The position numbers and the translations under genes are program-made. Source: a bacterium (lineage in GTDB: Bacteria > UBP14 > UBA6098 > B30-G16). From it: a stretch of 41,412 bases of DNA. The stretch is taken from NCBI GenBank assembly GCA_021162205.1, contig JAGGZE010000085.1, forward strand, positions 1 through 41,412. The letters are read 5' to 3'. Each line of letters opens with the position of its first letter. Position 1 is the stretch's first letter. The notes below the pieces were generated by a model, which saw only the letters and a list, made by a program, of their open reading frames with translations, was not told where the DNA came from and searched no databases. Of this stretch, positions 19,289 to 30,520 are shown one piece after another.

Positions 19289-20095
19289 TCAATTGCTCAA
19301 TTCCAAATTTTTTGCCGATTTTCTGCTTGCCCATTCCAAACCATTGCGCTGGCAAGATTTTATACAATCGCCACAACCGATACAATGAGCGCTTTTCACG
19401 ACTAATTCTTGCGTTATATCGATTCCCATCGGGCAGGATAAATTGCATAAATTGCAGTTATTGCATACCTCGAGATTTCTGACGACAGCATAATGAGAAA
19501 TCGGAGCGAAAGTTCCAAGCAATGCACCATATGGACAGATGTATCGGCAGAAACCTCGTTTGACTCGCAGAGAAAGCGCAAGCCATAGCAGAAGAATAAT
19601 AGCGGTCGCAATCGGGATATAAATTTTCCAGACAGCGCAAATCCAAAATGCTGGGCAAGCAATCTGACAGACAAGTGAACCCTTAACAATGGTGGCTAAT
19701 ACGATGAGTAATAGAACACCATATGAAAAAATTCTCATCTTCTCGTTGAGCCAGTGTGGGATTCGTTTTGAGCTAATATGCAATTTTTGCCCGATATTTC
19801 CCAAAAAATCGAAGAGCGTTCCCAATGGACAAATCCATCCACAGAAAATTCGTGGATAGATGAATGTAGAAATAATGCCCAGCAAACCGATTAAAATTCC
19901 CCAGACAAAAAATAGACCGCTACCATGTCTCAACATTAATATCGGGACCTCGATAACTGCCCAGGGACATAGATTATGCGTTCCAGCAAATCCCCATATC
20001 GACAGAACTAAAACGATGAAGGAAACCGCAAAAAAAACCTGAACTATCGAACGCACAGGATTATTGAAAAATAATCTTTTGTAATTAAATTTCAT
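19289..20095 (-). CDS. Membrane-bound 4Fe-4S polyferredoxin, NapH/NosR-type
   Basis: 268 aa, TM segments plus CGWICPLGTL, CRYICPYGAL and CNNCNLCNLSCP...CIGCGDCIKSC. Confidence 0.82.
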   Translation of the reverse strand: MKFNYKRLFFNNPVRSIVQVFFAVSFIVLVLSIWGFAGTHNLCPWAVIEVPILMLRHGSGLFFVWGILIGLLGIISTFIYPRIFCGWICPLGTLFDFLGNIGQKLHISSKRIPHWLNEKMRIFSYGVLLLIVLATIVKGSLVCQIACPAFWICAVWKIYIPIATAIILLLWLALSLRVKRGFCRYICPYGALLGTFAPISHYAVVRNLEVCNNCNLCNLSCPMGIDITQELVVKSAHCIGCGDCIKSCQRNGLEWASRKSAKNLELSN

Positions 20096-20218
20096 AATCT
20101 ATAATTATAAGAACAAAAACAGGTTTTGGCAAGTATTTATTTATTTTTTACAAGCTAAACTTATTATTCATTGTGACACAACGAGATAAATCGATTTCAC
20201 ATTCCTTGAAAATAATTC

Positions 20219-20246
20219 TTGTGTAATTCGATGAATATTTTATAAT
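20219..20246 (+). promoter_or_regulatory. Putative sigma70-type promoter for lemA
   Basis: TTGTGT - 16 nt - TATAAT, about 45 nt upstream of the ATG at 20292, in a divergent intergenic region. Confidence 0.4.
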
Positions 20247-20291
20247 CTTTCAGGTATTTATTCAAATATTTTTAATCGGGAGGTTTTTAAT

Positions 20292-20870
20292 ATGATGACC
20301 GCATCATTGATAATTTTGATAATTCTCGGACTTTTAGCGGCACTCGTCGTTATCGTCATCGCACTGATTGTAATCTATAATAAACTCGTTAGACTACGCA
20401 ATACCAGTGAACAATCCTGGAGCGATGTCGATGTCCAGCTTCAACGAAGATACGATTTAATTCCAAATCTTGTTGAAATTGTAAAGGGTTATGCTGCACA
20501 CGAGAAAAGCACATTCGAGGCGGTAACCAAAGCTCGCCAACAGGCAATTCAAATAAGTGGCGATATCGCAGCGCAAGCTCAAGCCGAAAATATGTTGACG
20601 AAAACACTTCGTCAACTTTTCGCTGTCGCCGAGGCATATCCCGAACTCAAAGCGAATGAAAATTTTCTCGACCTGCAAAAACAACTCGCAGAAATCGAGG
20701 AAAAAATTCAACTCGCCCGAAGATATTACAATGCAGTAGCGAGAGATATGAATAATGCGGTAGATATGTTCCCATCGAATATAGTGGCACATCTATTCCA
20801 TTTCGAGCACAGGGAATATTTCGAGTTAGAGGAACCCGAGGCAAAAAAAGCCCCAAAAATAAAATTCTGA
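20292..20870 (+). CDS. lemA: LemA family protein
   Basis: N-terminal TM then YNKLVRLRNTSEQSWSDVDVQLQRRYDLIPNLVEIVKGYAAHEKSTFEAVTKAR; SD GGGAGG upstream. Confidence 0.92.
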   Translation: MMTASLIILIILGLLAALVVIVIALIVIYNKLVRLRNTSEQSWSDVDVQLQRRYDLIPNLVEIVKGYAAHEKSTFEAVTKARQQAIQISGDIAAQAQAENMLTKTLRQLFAVAEAYPELKANENFLDLQKQLAEIEEKIQLARRYYNAVARDMNNAVDMFPSNIVAHLFHFEHREYFELEEPEAKKAPKIKF

Positions 20871-20872
20871 AT

Positions 20873-22231
20873 ATGAAATTTCTTGAAAAAGAAAACCCAA
20901 AAGATGCCATTATTTTCATTTCGATTTTTCTAATAACATTTTTATCGAGAATACCATTTTTAGGCCCCGGATATGGCGTAGATACAGATGGCTGGCGTGT
21001 TATCCGTGCTGGAAGATGGATAGCCAAAACCGGGTCATATCATTTTTCAAGACATCCTGGATTCCCATTTCAAGAATTTTTCTATTCTTTTTTATGGAAT
21101 AAAAGCGATTTTATATTAAATGGATTCACAGCATTATTCACCTCGATAGCCGTATTATTTTTTGCCCTTTCGCTTAAAAAACACGGTTTTAAACAAAAAA
21201 TTCTCCCTGCGATGATATTCGCTTTCGCACCCGTAGTTTATATCGCCAGCACAACAACTATGGATTATATGTGGGCATTAGCATTTATTATGATAGCATA
21301 CTATTGCATTTTAAGTAGAAAATATATGCTTTCAGCTTTATTTTTCGGTTTCGCTATCGGATGTAGAATAACATCGGGAGCGATGATTGTGCCATTCTTG
21401 GTTATGATGCTTGCAGAAAAGGATAAAAAAATATGGCTCAATATAATACTATATGGGATAATTGCCGGGATAATCACGACTATTTTATACATTTCTCCTT
21501 ATTTCACTTATGGATTGGGAATGTTTCATTTTCCATTCGGAGGAAAACCGCAAATCATACCTGTTCTAAAAGATTTCACGCAAAATTTCTGGGGAATACT
21601 CGGAACTATCGGAATTCTTATTACAATTATATGGACAGTCATCAAAATATCAAAAAATAAAAATATATATATCACAAAAATAAAAAATGTGAAACGAGAA
21701 TATATAGACAGTTGGGTTGCAACAATTATAATATTTTCGATTCTATATCTCGACCTGCCGCATGAAACCGGCTATTTAATCCCGATAATTCCATCTGTGA
21801 TATTTCTTGCTATTACATTTATAAATAGGAAAGCTTTTTATGTTATGTCAATACTCGTAATTTCATCTTCATTTGTAGATATTGGATTCTCCGGTATTAA
21901 AAAAGGAGCGATTTTCGAGGATAGAATCGAGAAACGAGAATCTATCGAAAAATCGAAAAAAATAATCTTGTTCTGCGAAAACAATCTGCACAAATCTGTT
22001 ATAATGGTAAAATCTTTCCTGCCACCAATCGATAAAATTCTCGAAGGGAATAAAATCAAAGATAAGAATATAATTTTCGAATATTTACTCGACCCGCAAA
22101 AATCAAAATACTATCATTATTTAGGATATAAAATTTATTATGTCCCTGAAATTAAAAGAAATTTGACAGATATCAATTTTGAAAAACTTGGTGCAAAACC
22201 ATTAAATATCCTACTCGAAAGCAATAACTAA
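20873..22231 (+). CDS. Polytopic membrane protein, GT-C/PMT-like glycosyltransferase-type fold
   Basis: 452 aa, many TM helices; N-terminal FLSRIPFLGPGYGVDTDGWRVIRAGRWIAKTGSYHFSRHPGFP resembles ArnT/PMT-type first loops. Confidence 0.5.
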   Translation: MKFLEKENPKDAIIFISIFLITFLSRIPFLGPGYGVDTDGWRVIRAGRWIAKTGSYHFSRHPGFPFQEFFYSFLWNKSDFILNGFTALFTSIAVLFFALSLKKHGFKQKILPAMIFAFAPVVYIASTTTMDYMWALAFIMIAYYCILSRKYMLSALFFGFAIGCRITSGAMIVPFLVMMLAEKDKKIWLNIILYGIIAGIITTILYISPYFTYGLGMFHFPFGGKPQIIPVLKDFTQNFWGILGTIGILITIIWTVIKISKNKNIYITKIKNVKREYIDSWVATIIIFSILYLDLPHETGYLIPIIPSVIFLAITFINRKAFYVMSILVISSSFVDIGFSGIKKGAIFEDRIEKRESIEKSKKIILFCENNLHKSVIMVKSFLPPIDKILEGNKIKDKNIIFEYLLDPQKSKYYHYLGYKIYYVPEIKRNLTDINFEKLGAKPLNILLESNN

Positions 22232-22388
22232 ATTTCAATATTAATCCAAAAACACTCATTTTTAGAATAAAAAAGTCTATTTATCACTTATAATGAGTAA
22301 ATACATAAAAAAAATTGAGCTTGCATACCATTTTTATACCATTATTTTGTTTTGGATTTTGTTCCATCATTTATCAAAAGGGAGTAAA

Positions 22389-24098
22389 ATGGATAAGAAA
22401 ACGATTATAGGTATAGTTCTAATCGCATTGATATTGCTTTTAACACCGGTTTATCAAAAATTTGTAGTTAAAACGATTCAACCGGAAAGCGAACCGCAGA
22501 CTGTCGATACACTGTCCGCGAACAAACCCAGTATTTCATCCACAGGCGATACGGTAATCACTCGGCATAAATTGACATCTCAGGATACCGCTGCATTAGC
22601 TGCCGACACTGCTGAAATCGATACTACGGGCAAAAAAATCGTTCCTCGAAAAATAACAGTTCATACGGATAAATACGATGTGGTTCTTTCCACGCTCGGT
22701 GGAGATATAATCTCCGATAAATTGAAAGATATAACCGATGGCAAGGGCAAACCTGTCGATATGTTCCCGCTACCATTGAGCGGACCGAATTTCGAACTCG
22801 TTCTTGTCGAAGGCAATAAAACGATTTCCACCGCAAGCGTAAATTTCACTGCGGATAAGGATTCGGTTTATCTCGATGAAAATAATCCTACCGATGCTAT
22901 CACGATGGTCGGTGTTTTGCCCGATGGCTCGATGGTTCAGCGTCGATACGAATTCGAGAATGGGAAATATCATATTATGCACAAAATCTTTGTTGTCGGC
23001 AAAGATTCCACTACGATTTTCACCGATGCAATATTATGGGTCAAAAGCGGTCTCTTGCCGACAGAGACAAATTTCGGCTGGGATATTCGCGAATTTGCCG
23101 CGCAATACAAAATTGCAGACGATGTCGATAAAGTTAAGCCATCGAAAAAGAAACCATCTACTGCAATAGATGGTGCTACCGATTGGGTCGGCAATACGAG
23201 TAAATATTTCACAACGATTCTGATACCATATAAACCCCTCGGTGCAAGCGGTATCAGAACAAATGTATATTGGTATCGCGATTCACTCGCGCAAAAGGAT
23301 ATTCCAATCGTTCAGTATGGACTTTATTATCGAATCGAAGAAAATAAATTCACAAAATCGCAGACAATTTATGCGGGACCACGCGATTGGTTCACACTGA
23401 AAGTATATGGAAGGAAACTCGGTAATATCGTCAGTCTCGGATGGTGGTGGCTTGCGCCTATCGCTCAATTCTTACTGATTCTACTCCGTTTTCTATATAA
23501 AGTGATTCCCAATTATGGATGGGTTATAGTTATCTTTACGATTTTAATGAAACTTGTTCTCACACCGATTTCACACAGTCAGCTTAAAAGTATGAAACGG
23601 ATGAAAAAAATTCAGCCCGAACTTCGAAGTCTTCAGGAACGATACCGTGAAGAACCGCAAAAACTGAATTCAGAAATGATGAAACTTTATAAGAAACGAG
23701 GAGTCAGCCCACTTTCGGGATGCCTTCCGCTTTTGGTGCAGATGCCTGTGTTTTTTGCATTATATCGTGCTTTGGCGAGTGGTTTCCAGTTCCGCGCTCA
23801 ACCATTCATATTTTGGATTAAGGATTTATCGCAGAGAGACCCATATTTCGTCTTGCCGATTCTTATGGGAATTACAATGTTTATCCAGCAAAAAATTTCT
23901 GTAACCGACCCGAAACAGAAAATGATGACATATCTTATGCCGATTGTTTTTCTATTCTTTTTCTATAATCTTCCCGCAGGACTCGTGCTTTACTGGACTA
24001 TGTTCAATATTTTGTCGGTTATTCATATGCTCTGGGTAGAGAATAAATGGATAGATAAAAGTGAAATATCGGCAGAAACCGCAGAAGCTATAAAGTGA
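22389..24098 (+). CDS. yidC: Membrane protein insertase YidC
   Basis: ORF given from 22293; ATG at 22389 preferred (GGGAG SD, MDKKTIIGIVLIALILLLTPVYQKF). C-terminal core: KLVLTPISHSQLKSMKRMKKIQPELRSLQERY...LYKKRGVSPLSGCLPLLVQMPVFFALYRAL. Confidence 0.95.
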   Translation: MDKKTIIGIVLIALILLLTPVYQKFVVKTIQPESEPQTVDTLSANKPSISSTGDTVITRHKLTSQDTAALAADTAEIDTTGKKIVPRKITVHTDKYDVVLSTLGGDIISDKLKDITDGKGKPVDMFPLPLSGPNFELVLVEGNKTISTASVNFTADKDSVYLDENNPTDAITMVGVLPDGSMVQRRYEFENGKYHIMHKIFVVGKDSTTIFTDAILWVKSGLLPTETNFGWDIREFAAQYKIADDVDKVKPSKKKPSTAIDGATDWVGNTSKYFTTILIPYKPLGASGIRTNVYWYRDSLAQKDIPIVQYGLYYRIEENKFTKSQTIYAGPRDWFTLKVYGRKLGNIVSLGWWWLAPIAQFLLILLRFLYKVIPNYGWVIVIFTILMKLVLTPISHSQLKSMKRMKKIQPELRSLQERYREEPQKLNSEMMKLYKKRGVSPLSGCLPLLVQMPVFFALYRALASGFQFRAQPFIFWIKDLSQRDPYFVLPILMGITMFIQQKISVTDPKQKMMTYLMPIVFLFFFYNLPAGLVLYWTMFNILSVIHMLWVENKWIDKSEISAETAEAIK

Positions 24099-24120
24099 TT
24101 TTTAATATTAAAATGAACGA

Positions 24121-25275
24121 GTGATTATGTTATACAAATCAGATAAACTCGATGAATTTTCCAGTTATGCCTTTTCAGAGCTCGATAGAATAAAACGAGA
24201 AGTCTCGGCAACACGGCGAGTTATCGATATGGGAATCGGCGACCCCGATATTCCACCGCCGAAAGAAATTCAGGGTGCACTCGTAACATCCCTCGGAGAA
24301 ATAAACACTCATCGCTATCCATCGTATAGTGGGAACGAGACACTTCGGAATTCGATTGTTCGCTTTTTCCTCAATCGATATAAAATTAAACTCGAAGTAG
24401 ATAAAAATATAGTCGTGCTTATCGGCAGCAAAGAGGGAATATTTCATCTTCCGTTGGCGATATTGAATCCCGGCGATATTGGAGCATACACCGAGCCGGG
24501 TTATCCCGTATATCGAGCGGGAATCGTTTTTGCCGGTGGAATTCCAAAACCTATTCCACTTCGCACAGAAAATAATTTTGTGCTTAATCCCGACGATATT
24601 CCCGATGGCACAAAACTTCTATGGGTCAACTATCCGAATAATCCGACATCGGCTACGGTATCGCTCGATTTCTGGAAAAATTTGGTCGAAATCGCTCACG
24701 ATAAAGGATTTCTAATCGCAAACGATGCGGCATATAATGAAATTTATTTCGGTGAACCCTCGCATTCGATACTGGAAATAGATGGTGCGATGGATGTTGC
24801 AGTCGAATTTCATTCGCTATCGAAAACTTTTTGTATGACCGGCTGGCGTGTCGGTTTCCTTGTGGGCAATAGTGAGGCAGCAAATTCGTTTTTGACACTG
24901 AAACGATATTTAGATTCCGGTGTGTTCGGAGCGGTTCAGGAAGCAGCGAAAAACGCTATCGACAATTACTGGACACTCGCCGAACCGATTCGCAAAATTT
25001 ATGAGCGAAGAGTTAAAATCTGGCTGAAAGCATTATACGATGCTGGAATCGAGGCGAATAATTTTGGCGGGACATTTTATGTATGGGCTAAAATCCCCGA
25101 TAAGTTCGAGAGTTCGGAACGATTTTGCACTCATCTTATCGAAAGAACGGGAATCGTAGCACTTCCTGGTTCCGCTATGGGAAAATGCGGCGATGGTTTT
25201 GTTAGATTTTCATTGACATTGCCCGACCGCGATATTCAGATGGCTATGAATTCGATTAAAAGGTGGAAAAACTAA
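24121..25275 (+). CDS. Class I/II PLP aminotransferase, LL-diaminopimelate aminotransferase-like
   Basis: MGIGDPDIPPP, GSKEGIFHLPLAILNPGD, WVNYPNNPTSA, FHSLSKTFCMTGWRVGF (PLP Lys). Confidence 0.85.
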   Translation: MIMLYKSDKLDEFSSYAFSELDRIKREVSATRRVIDMGIGDPDIPPPKEIQGALVTSLGEINTHRYPSYSGNETLRNSIVRFFLNRYKIKLEVDKNIVVLIGSKEGIFHLPLAILNPGDIGAYTEPGYPVYRAGIVFAGGIPKPIPLRTENNFVLNPDDIPDGTKLLWVNYPNNPTSATVSLDFWKNLVEIAHDKGFLIANDAAYNEIYFGEPSHSILEIDGAMDVAVEFHSLSKTFCMTGWRVGFLVGNSEAANSFLTLKRYLDSGVFGAVQEAAKNAIDNYWTLAEPIRKIYERRVKIWLKALYDAGIEANNFGGTFYVWAKIPDKFESSERFCTHLIERTGIVALPGSAMGKCGDGFVRFSLTLPDRDIQMAMNSIKRWKN

Positions 25276-25354
25276 AATTTTTTTCCAATCCTTATAATGA
25301 CTCCTGCAAAATTAAATTATCGAATATTTAACTTTTTTAATTACAATTCAAACA

Positions 25355-26341
25355 ATGAATTTGGAAAATTACGACATAGTGCTTCTCTATTCGGGTGGAC
25401 TCGACAGCAAACTTGCAGGAGCAATTCTGACAAAACTCGGCTTGAAAATTTTGAGTGTGAAATTTTTACATCCGTTCTCATCTGGACTATGGAAATCCGA
25501 TGATAGTTTAATTCGTGGCGAAGAACCATTCGATATTTTCGAGAAAAAACTCGGCGATGAATATCTCGAAATAATAAAAAAACCACACTATGGCTACGGT
25601 TCGAATGCAAATCCCTGTCTCGACTGCAAAATATATTTTATAAAAAAAGCTTGGGAAATAGCTTTTCAGGTTAATGCTAATGGTCTCGCTACTGGCGATG
25701 TTTTGGGACAGCGTCCGTTTTCTCAGCGGAAAGAGGCGATGAAACTTATCGAAAAACAAGCCGATGTCGAGGGCAAAATTGTGCGTCCATTGTGCGCAAA
25801 ACTAATGCCGCCATCGGAATTGGAAATATCCGGATTTATAGACAGAGAAAAACTATATGCAATAAAAGGACGTGGACGAAAAAATCAAATCGAGCTTGCA
25901 AAAGAATTCGGCATAGACGATTATCCATCGCCTGCGGGAGGATGTTTGCTCACGGACCCCGGATATGCGAAAAGATTTTTCGATGCACTCGAACACGATG
26001 AAATCACTCTCGAGACTACTCAGCTTCTTAAATTTGGAAGACATTTCAGAATCGATGGCAAAAAAATAATCGTTGGAAGAAATGAATATGAAAATGAAAT
26101 TTTAACTACTCATCGGAGTAAAAAAATTCTATCGCCAGTTTCAATTCCAGGACCTACAGCTTTAATAGATGCCGATAGTTCGGTTAAAACCGAACACATT
26201 TGTGCGAGCATAATTGCAAGATATTGTAAAAAAAAGCGTATCGAAAATATATCTGTCCAAATACTTTATCCCGATGGCATATCGCAAATTATTTCAGCAC
26301 CATCAGCCGACCCAATCGAACTCGATGAATATATAATTTGA
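25355..26341 (+). CDS. PP-loop ATPase, MnmA/ThiI-like tRNA thiolation-type protein
   Basis: LLYSGGLDSKLAG PP-loop; NPCLDCK; LATGDVLGQRPFSQR; DYPSPAGGCLLTDPGYAKR. Confidence 0.7.
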   Translation: MNLENYDIVLLYSGGLDSKLAGAILTKLGLKILSVKFLHPFSSGLWKSDDSLIRGEEPFDIFEKKLGDEYLEIIKKPHYGYGSNANPCLDCKIYFIKKAWEIAFQVNANGLATGDVLGQRPFSQRKEAMKLIEKQADVEGKIVRPLCAKLMPPSELEISGFIDREKLYAIKGRGRKNQIELAKEFGIDDYPSPAGGCLLTDPGYAKRFFDALEHDEITLETTQLLKFGRHFRIDGKKIIVGRNEYENEILTTHRSKKILSPVSIPGPTALIDADSSVKTEHICASIIARYCKKKRIENISVQILYPDGISQIISAPSADPIELDEYII

Positions 26342-26423
26342 TATAAAAAATTAAATAGAAAAAAACCTTGCAAGATTGATAATAGTAATTCATATTATTA
26401 AATTAAATATTTAACGACTTAAA

Positions 26424-26861
26424 ATGGAAGAATTTTTACCGAAAATTGAAGAAATAATCGCACCGATTGTAGAAAATTCGGGTTGTGAACTTGTGGATAT
26501 AGTAATCGCAGGTGTTGGAAACTCCACAGTATTTCGTATTTTCGTGGATAACAACGGTGGAATAACAATAGATAAAATTGCCAAATTGTCATCGAGAATT
26601 TCGCAGGCATTGGATAGCGAGAATATTTTTCCACACAAGTATTTTCTCGAGGTGTCATCGCCTGGACTCGATAGACCGTTGCGAACTGTTAGGGATTTCA
26701 AAAGAACTATCTCCGAAGATGTGCGAATCGTTCTCGATGATGGAAAAACTTATGAGGGAAAATTGCTCGATGCAAATTCTGAATATTTAATAATACTATG
26801 TGATAGTATCGAAAAAGAAATACCATTTAAAAATATTGCAGTTGGAAAAATTGTATATTAG
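26424..26861 (+). CDS. rimP: Ribosome maturation factor RimP
   Basis: ENSGCELVDIVIAGVGNSTVFRIFVDNNGGITIDKIAKLSSRISQALD...FLEVSSPGLDRPL; upstream of nusA. Confidence 0.93.
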   Translation: MEEFLPKIEEIIAPIVENSGCELVDIVIAGVGNSTVFRIFVDNNGGITIDKIAKLSSRISQALDSENIFPHKYFLEVSSPGLDRPLRTVRDFKRTISEDVRIVLDDGKTYEGKLLDANSEYLIILCDSIEKEIPFKNIAVGKIVY

Positions 26862-26873
26862 GAGGGAATACCT

Positions 26874-28238
26874 ATGCAGGAGGAAATTGCGAATTATCAG
26901 ATAATAGATGCTCTAAACGATATCGTCAGAGATAAAAATCTCGAGCCCGAAGTCATTCTCGATACACTGAAGGAAGCGCTTATATCGGCAGTGAGGAAAC
27001 GATATGGGACATCCGATAATATCGATGTCGATATCGATCCGGAACTTGGGAAAATAAACATCGTTGCGCATAAGACTGTCGTTACAAGAGTTAGTGAACC
27101 CGCTCTTGAAATTGCGAAATCCGAGGCAAAAAAAATTAGAGCGGATGTCAAGGTCGGCGATATTGTCGATTTAGAACTTAATCCGATAGAATTCGGCAGA
27201 AATGCCATTATGGTCGCAAAACAAAGTCTATTGCAAAAAATCAGAGAAACCGAACGCGAACTTATTTATGCCGATTATAGACATAAAATCGGTGAGATAA
27301 TATCCGGTATGGTATCGAGAATCGAACGCGGGAATTTTATATTTAATCTCGGTAAAACCGAAGGAGTAATTCCCCGCAACGAACAAATTCCCGACGAGCA
27401 TCTTCCGATAGGGAAAACGGCACGAGCTTATGTTAAAGATGTCAAGCGTGAATCCTCGGGGCCACAAATCGTTCTTTCTCGAAGAGCTCCCGAATTTGTT
27501 AAGAAACTTTTCGAGTTCGAAGTCCCTGAAATATACGAGGGTCGAGTGCAAATTGTATCTGTTTCCAGAGAAGCTGGTGAGCGTGCTAAAATAGCGGTAT
27601 ATTCGACAGACGATAGAATCGACCCTGTAGGTGCATGTGTCGGACTCAAGGGAACTCGTGTCCAATCTGTTGTAAAGGAACTTTCGAATGAAAAAATCGA
27701 CATTATACCTTTTTCGCCAGACCCCGAGGTCTTCATTCAAAAAGCATTGGCTCCATCCGAGGTGCTCGAAACTTATCTTTATCCCGATGAACATAAAATT
27801 GTTGTTATAGTTCCCGATGAACAATTATCGCTCGCTATCGGAAAGGGCGGTATAAACGCTCGTCTCGCAGCGAGACTTGTAGGATGGAGACTCACTATTT
27901 TTGGCGAGCAGCAATATAAATCTATCATTACTACACTCGATGAACTGGATATATTCACCGATAAACAAATTCAAGCACTGAAAAAATTCGAGATAGATAA
28001 TATCCAAAAATTATCTCGAATAAAAATCGAACTTTTACGCTCGATACCCGAAATCGGCAATTCAGTCGAAGATATAATAGTAGAAGTTCGCAAAAAGGTC
28101 GATGAACTCGAAGAACGAAATGCGTTCGTTACAAAAGATAAAGTGCTTGAAACATCATTGGAAAAGAAATTTTCTAATGATATTGCGGAAGAAAATGCAA
28201 AAATTGACGATGAAACCGATATCGATGAAACGAAATGA
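26874..28238 (+). CDS. nusA: Transcription termination/antitermination protein NusA
   Basis: 454 aa; S1 and KH domains (REAGERAKIAVYS, DPVGACVGLKGTRVQSVVKELSNEKIDII, LAIGKGGINARLAARLVGW). Confidence 0.97.
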   Translation: MQEEIANYQIIDALNDIVRDKNLEPEVILDTLKEALISAVRKRYGTSDNIDVDIDPELGKINIVAHKTVVTRVSEPALEIAKSEAKKIRADVKVGDIVDLELNPIEFGRNAIMVAKQSLLQKIRETERELIYADYRHKIGEIISGMVSRIERGNFIFNLGKTEGVIPRNEQIPDEHLPIGKTARAYVKDVKRESSGPQIVLSRRAPEFVKKLFEFEVPEIYEGRVQIVSVSREAGERAKIAVYSTDDRIDPVGACVGLKGTRVQSVVKELSNEKIDIIPFSPDPEVFIQKALAPSEVLETYLYPDEHKIVVIVPDEQLSLAIGKGGINARLAARLVGWRLTIFGEQQYKSIITTLDELDIFTDKQIQALKKFEIDNIQKLSRIKIELLRSIPEIGNSVEDIIVEVRKKVDELEERNAFVTKDKVLETSLEKKFSNDIAEENAKIDDETDIDETK

Positions 28239-28297
28239 TATTTGTAAAATTCGAGTAATATATTTTTTTAATACTCGGTGAAAAGAACGGAGGATAG

Positions 28298-30520
28298 ATG
28301 GCTACAAAGCGGATATATCAGGCAGCGAAAGATTTCGACTTAACGAGTAAGGCACTTGTTCAGCTTTTGCGCGATATGGGTTTCGAGGTTAAGAGCCATA
28401 TGAGTGTTTTCACCGAAAAAATGGCAGAAAGCATTAACCAACGATTGCATAAGGAAAAAGAAAAAGTTAAAAAGAAAGAAGAGAAAAAGGAGAAAATTCA
28501 GCGTGCTGCCGAGGTAAAGAGCGAAATAGGCAAATATAAAAAGCATAAAAAACGCCGAAAGAAGAAAAAAAATAAGGGGCACGATTATGCGGTGGAAATG
28601 CGAAAACTCGAGGCCGAACGGAGAAAACGAAGAGAAGAATTACTTAAAACTATCACAAAAGAAAAAGTTACCGATTCGGTGAAAAAAACACTCGCTCAAC
28701 TTTCCCAAACGAAAAAAAAGAAAAAGTATCATCGCAAAGCAGAGATTATCGAAGAGAAAATCACAGACCCTGATATTTTGCAGGTTCACGAATTTTTAAC
28801 GACACAGGAATTGGCGAAAAGACTCGATATCCCGCCAACCGAACTTGTCGGTTATTGTTTCAAGGAACTCGGGATTATGGTAACATTGAATCAGCGTCTC
28901 GATTTCGATACGATTTCGCTTATTGCAGAATCATTCGAGAAAAAAATTGAAAAAATATCTCCCGAGGCAGAAGAAATTATCGAGGAAGAAGAGGAAGATG
29001 AAACCAAATTAGTTCAACGAACACCTGTGGTTACGGTTATGGGGCATGTCGACCATGGTAAAACCACTCTATTAGATTACATTCGCAAATCGAAAGTCGT
29101 CGCAGGCGAAATGGGCGGAATCACACAGCATGTCGGTGCTTATACAGTCGAAACAGAATATGGTGTTATAACATTTATCGATACCCCTGGACATCGGGCT
29201 TTCACTGCGATGCGTGCGCGAGGAGCTCAGATAACCGATATCGTTGTGCTTGTGGTCGATTGGAAAGATGGTGTGATGCCGCAGACAAAAGAGGCGATAA
29301 GCCACGCAAATGCCGCTGGAGTCCCTATAATTATCGCTATAAACAAAATGGATTTGCCGGGTGCATCGACAGATAAAGTAATGCAACAGCTTTCAGAATT
29401 GGGACTTACTTGCGACCAATGGGGCGGCGATACGCTTTGCGTGCAAATTTCTGCTGTTAATGGAATGGGCATCGAAACTCTTATCGAATATATAATTTTG
29501 CAGGCAGAATTGCTCGAACTAAAAGCGAATCCGAACAAACCCGCGAGAGGTGTCGTTATCGAGGCGAAACTCGACAAAGGACGCGGTCCAATCGCTACCG
29601 TGCTTATTCGGCAAGGGACACTTTACAAGGGCGATTCTTTTGTTGTCGGAGTGCATTCTGGAAAAGTTAGAAACCTTTTCGATGAACGAGGAAAAATACT
29701 CGACAACGCAGGTCTGTCTCGTCCTGTGCGAATTATCGGTATCGATGGTGTGCCGACGGCGGGAGATAGTTTCTTCGTTGTCGAATCTGAAAAAGTTGCG
29801 AATGAAATATCATCTCAGCGAAGAACAATCAGGGAACAACAGGAAAGATACCGTGTTCAGAAAGTTTCTCTTCAAGATTTTTATCAAAAAGTCGAGGATG
29901 GCAAACAAAAATCGCTTCGAGTAATCCTTAAAGGCGATGTCGGCGGTTCTATCGAGGCTATTGCCGATATGCTCGCTAAAAGTGGAAATGAAAATATTAA
30001 AGTCGATGTTATTCATCTCGGTGTCGGCGCTATCACAGAAAACGATATCCTTCTCGCTGCGGCATCGGGCGGTATCGTTATCGGATTTAATTCGAAACCC
30101 GATGCACGAGCACGGGAAATCGCATATAGAGAAAAGGTCGAAATTAGAATATATAGCGTTATTTATGACATCGAGAACGATATTAAAAAAGCTCTCGAGG
30201 GTATGCTCGAACCCGAAGTCCACGAGGAATATCTTGGCAATGCGGAAATCTTAAAGGTTTTCAAGGTTTCCGGCAGTGGAAAAATCGCAGGTTTAATGAT
30301 TAATGAAGGTGTTGCTCGCAAGGGTGCTAATGTCAGAATTATCAGAGATGGCGAAGTTATCGGCAATGGCATAATCACCGATATCAGAAGATTTAAGGAC
30401 CAGGTTAAAGAGGTTATCGCCGGACTCGAATGCGGAATTATGATAGATGGTTTCAAGGATTATCAAGCTGAAGATAAACTCGAAATATTTGAAAAAATTA
30501 AAATTAAACAAACCCTGTGA
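28298..30520 (+). CDS. infB: Translation initiation factor IF-2
   Basis: VTVMGHVDHGKTTLLDYIRKSKV, FIDTPGHRAFTAMRARGA, NKMDLPGA. Confidence 0.98.
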   Translation: MATKRIYQAAKDFDLTSKALVQLLRDMGFEVKSHMSVFTEKMAESINQRLHKEKEKVKKKEEKKEKIQRAAEVKSEIGKYKKHKKRRKKKKNKGHDYAVEMRKLEAERRKRREELLKTITKEKVTDSVKKTLAQLSQTKKKKKYHRKAEIIEEKITDPDILQVHEFLTTQELAKRLDIPPTELVGYCFKELGIMVTLNQRLDFDTISLIAESFEKKIEKISPEAEEIIEEEEEDETKLVQRTPVVTVMGHVDHGKTTLLDYIRKSKVVAGEMGGITQHVGAYTVETEYGVITFIDTPGHRAFTAMRARGAQITDIVVLVVDWKDGVMPQTKEAISHANAAGVPIIIAINKMDLPGASTDKVMQQLSELGLTCDQWGGDTLCVQISAVNGMGIETLIEYIILQAELLELKANPNKPARGVVIEAKLDKGRGPIATVLIRQGTLYKGDSFVVGVHSGKVRNLFDERGKILDNAGLSRPVRIIGIDGVPTAGDSFFVVESEKVANEISSQRRTIREQQERYRVQKVSLQDFYQKVEDGKQKSLRVILKGDVGGSIEAIADMLAKSGNENIKVDVIHLGVGAITENDILLAAASGGIVIGFNSKPDARAREIAYREKVEIRIYSVIYDIENDIKKALEGMLEPEVHEEYLGNAEILKVFKVSGSGKIAGLMINEGVARKGANVRIIRDGEVIGNGIITDIRRFKDQVKEVIAGLECGIMIDGFKDYQAEDKLEIFEKIKIKQTL

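Noticed and set aside
27228-27824. 198-aa minus-strand ORF inside nusA
   Set aside because: Antisense to a clearly conserved NusA; composition not protein-like.
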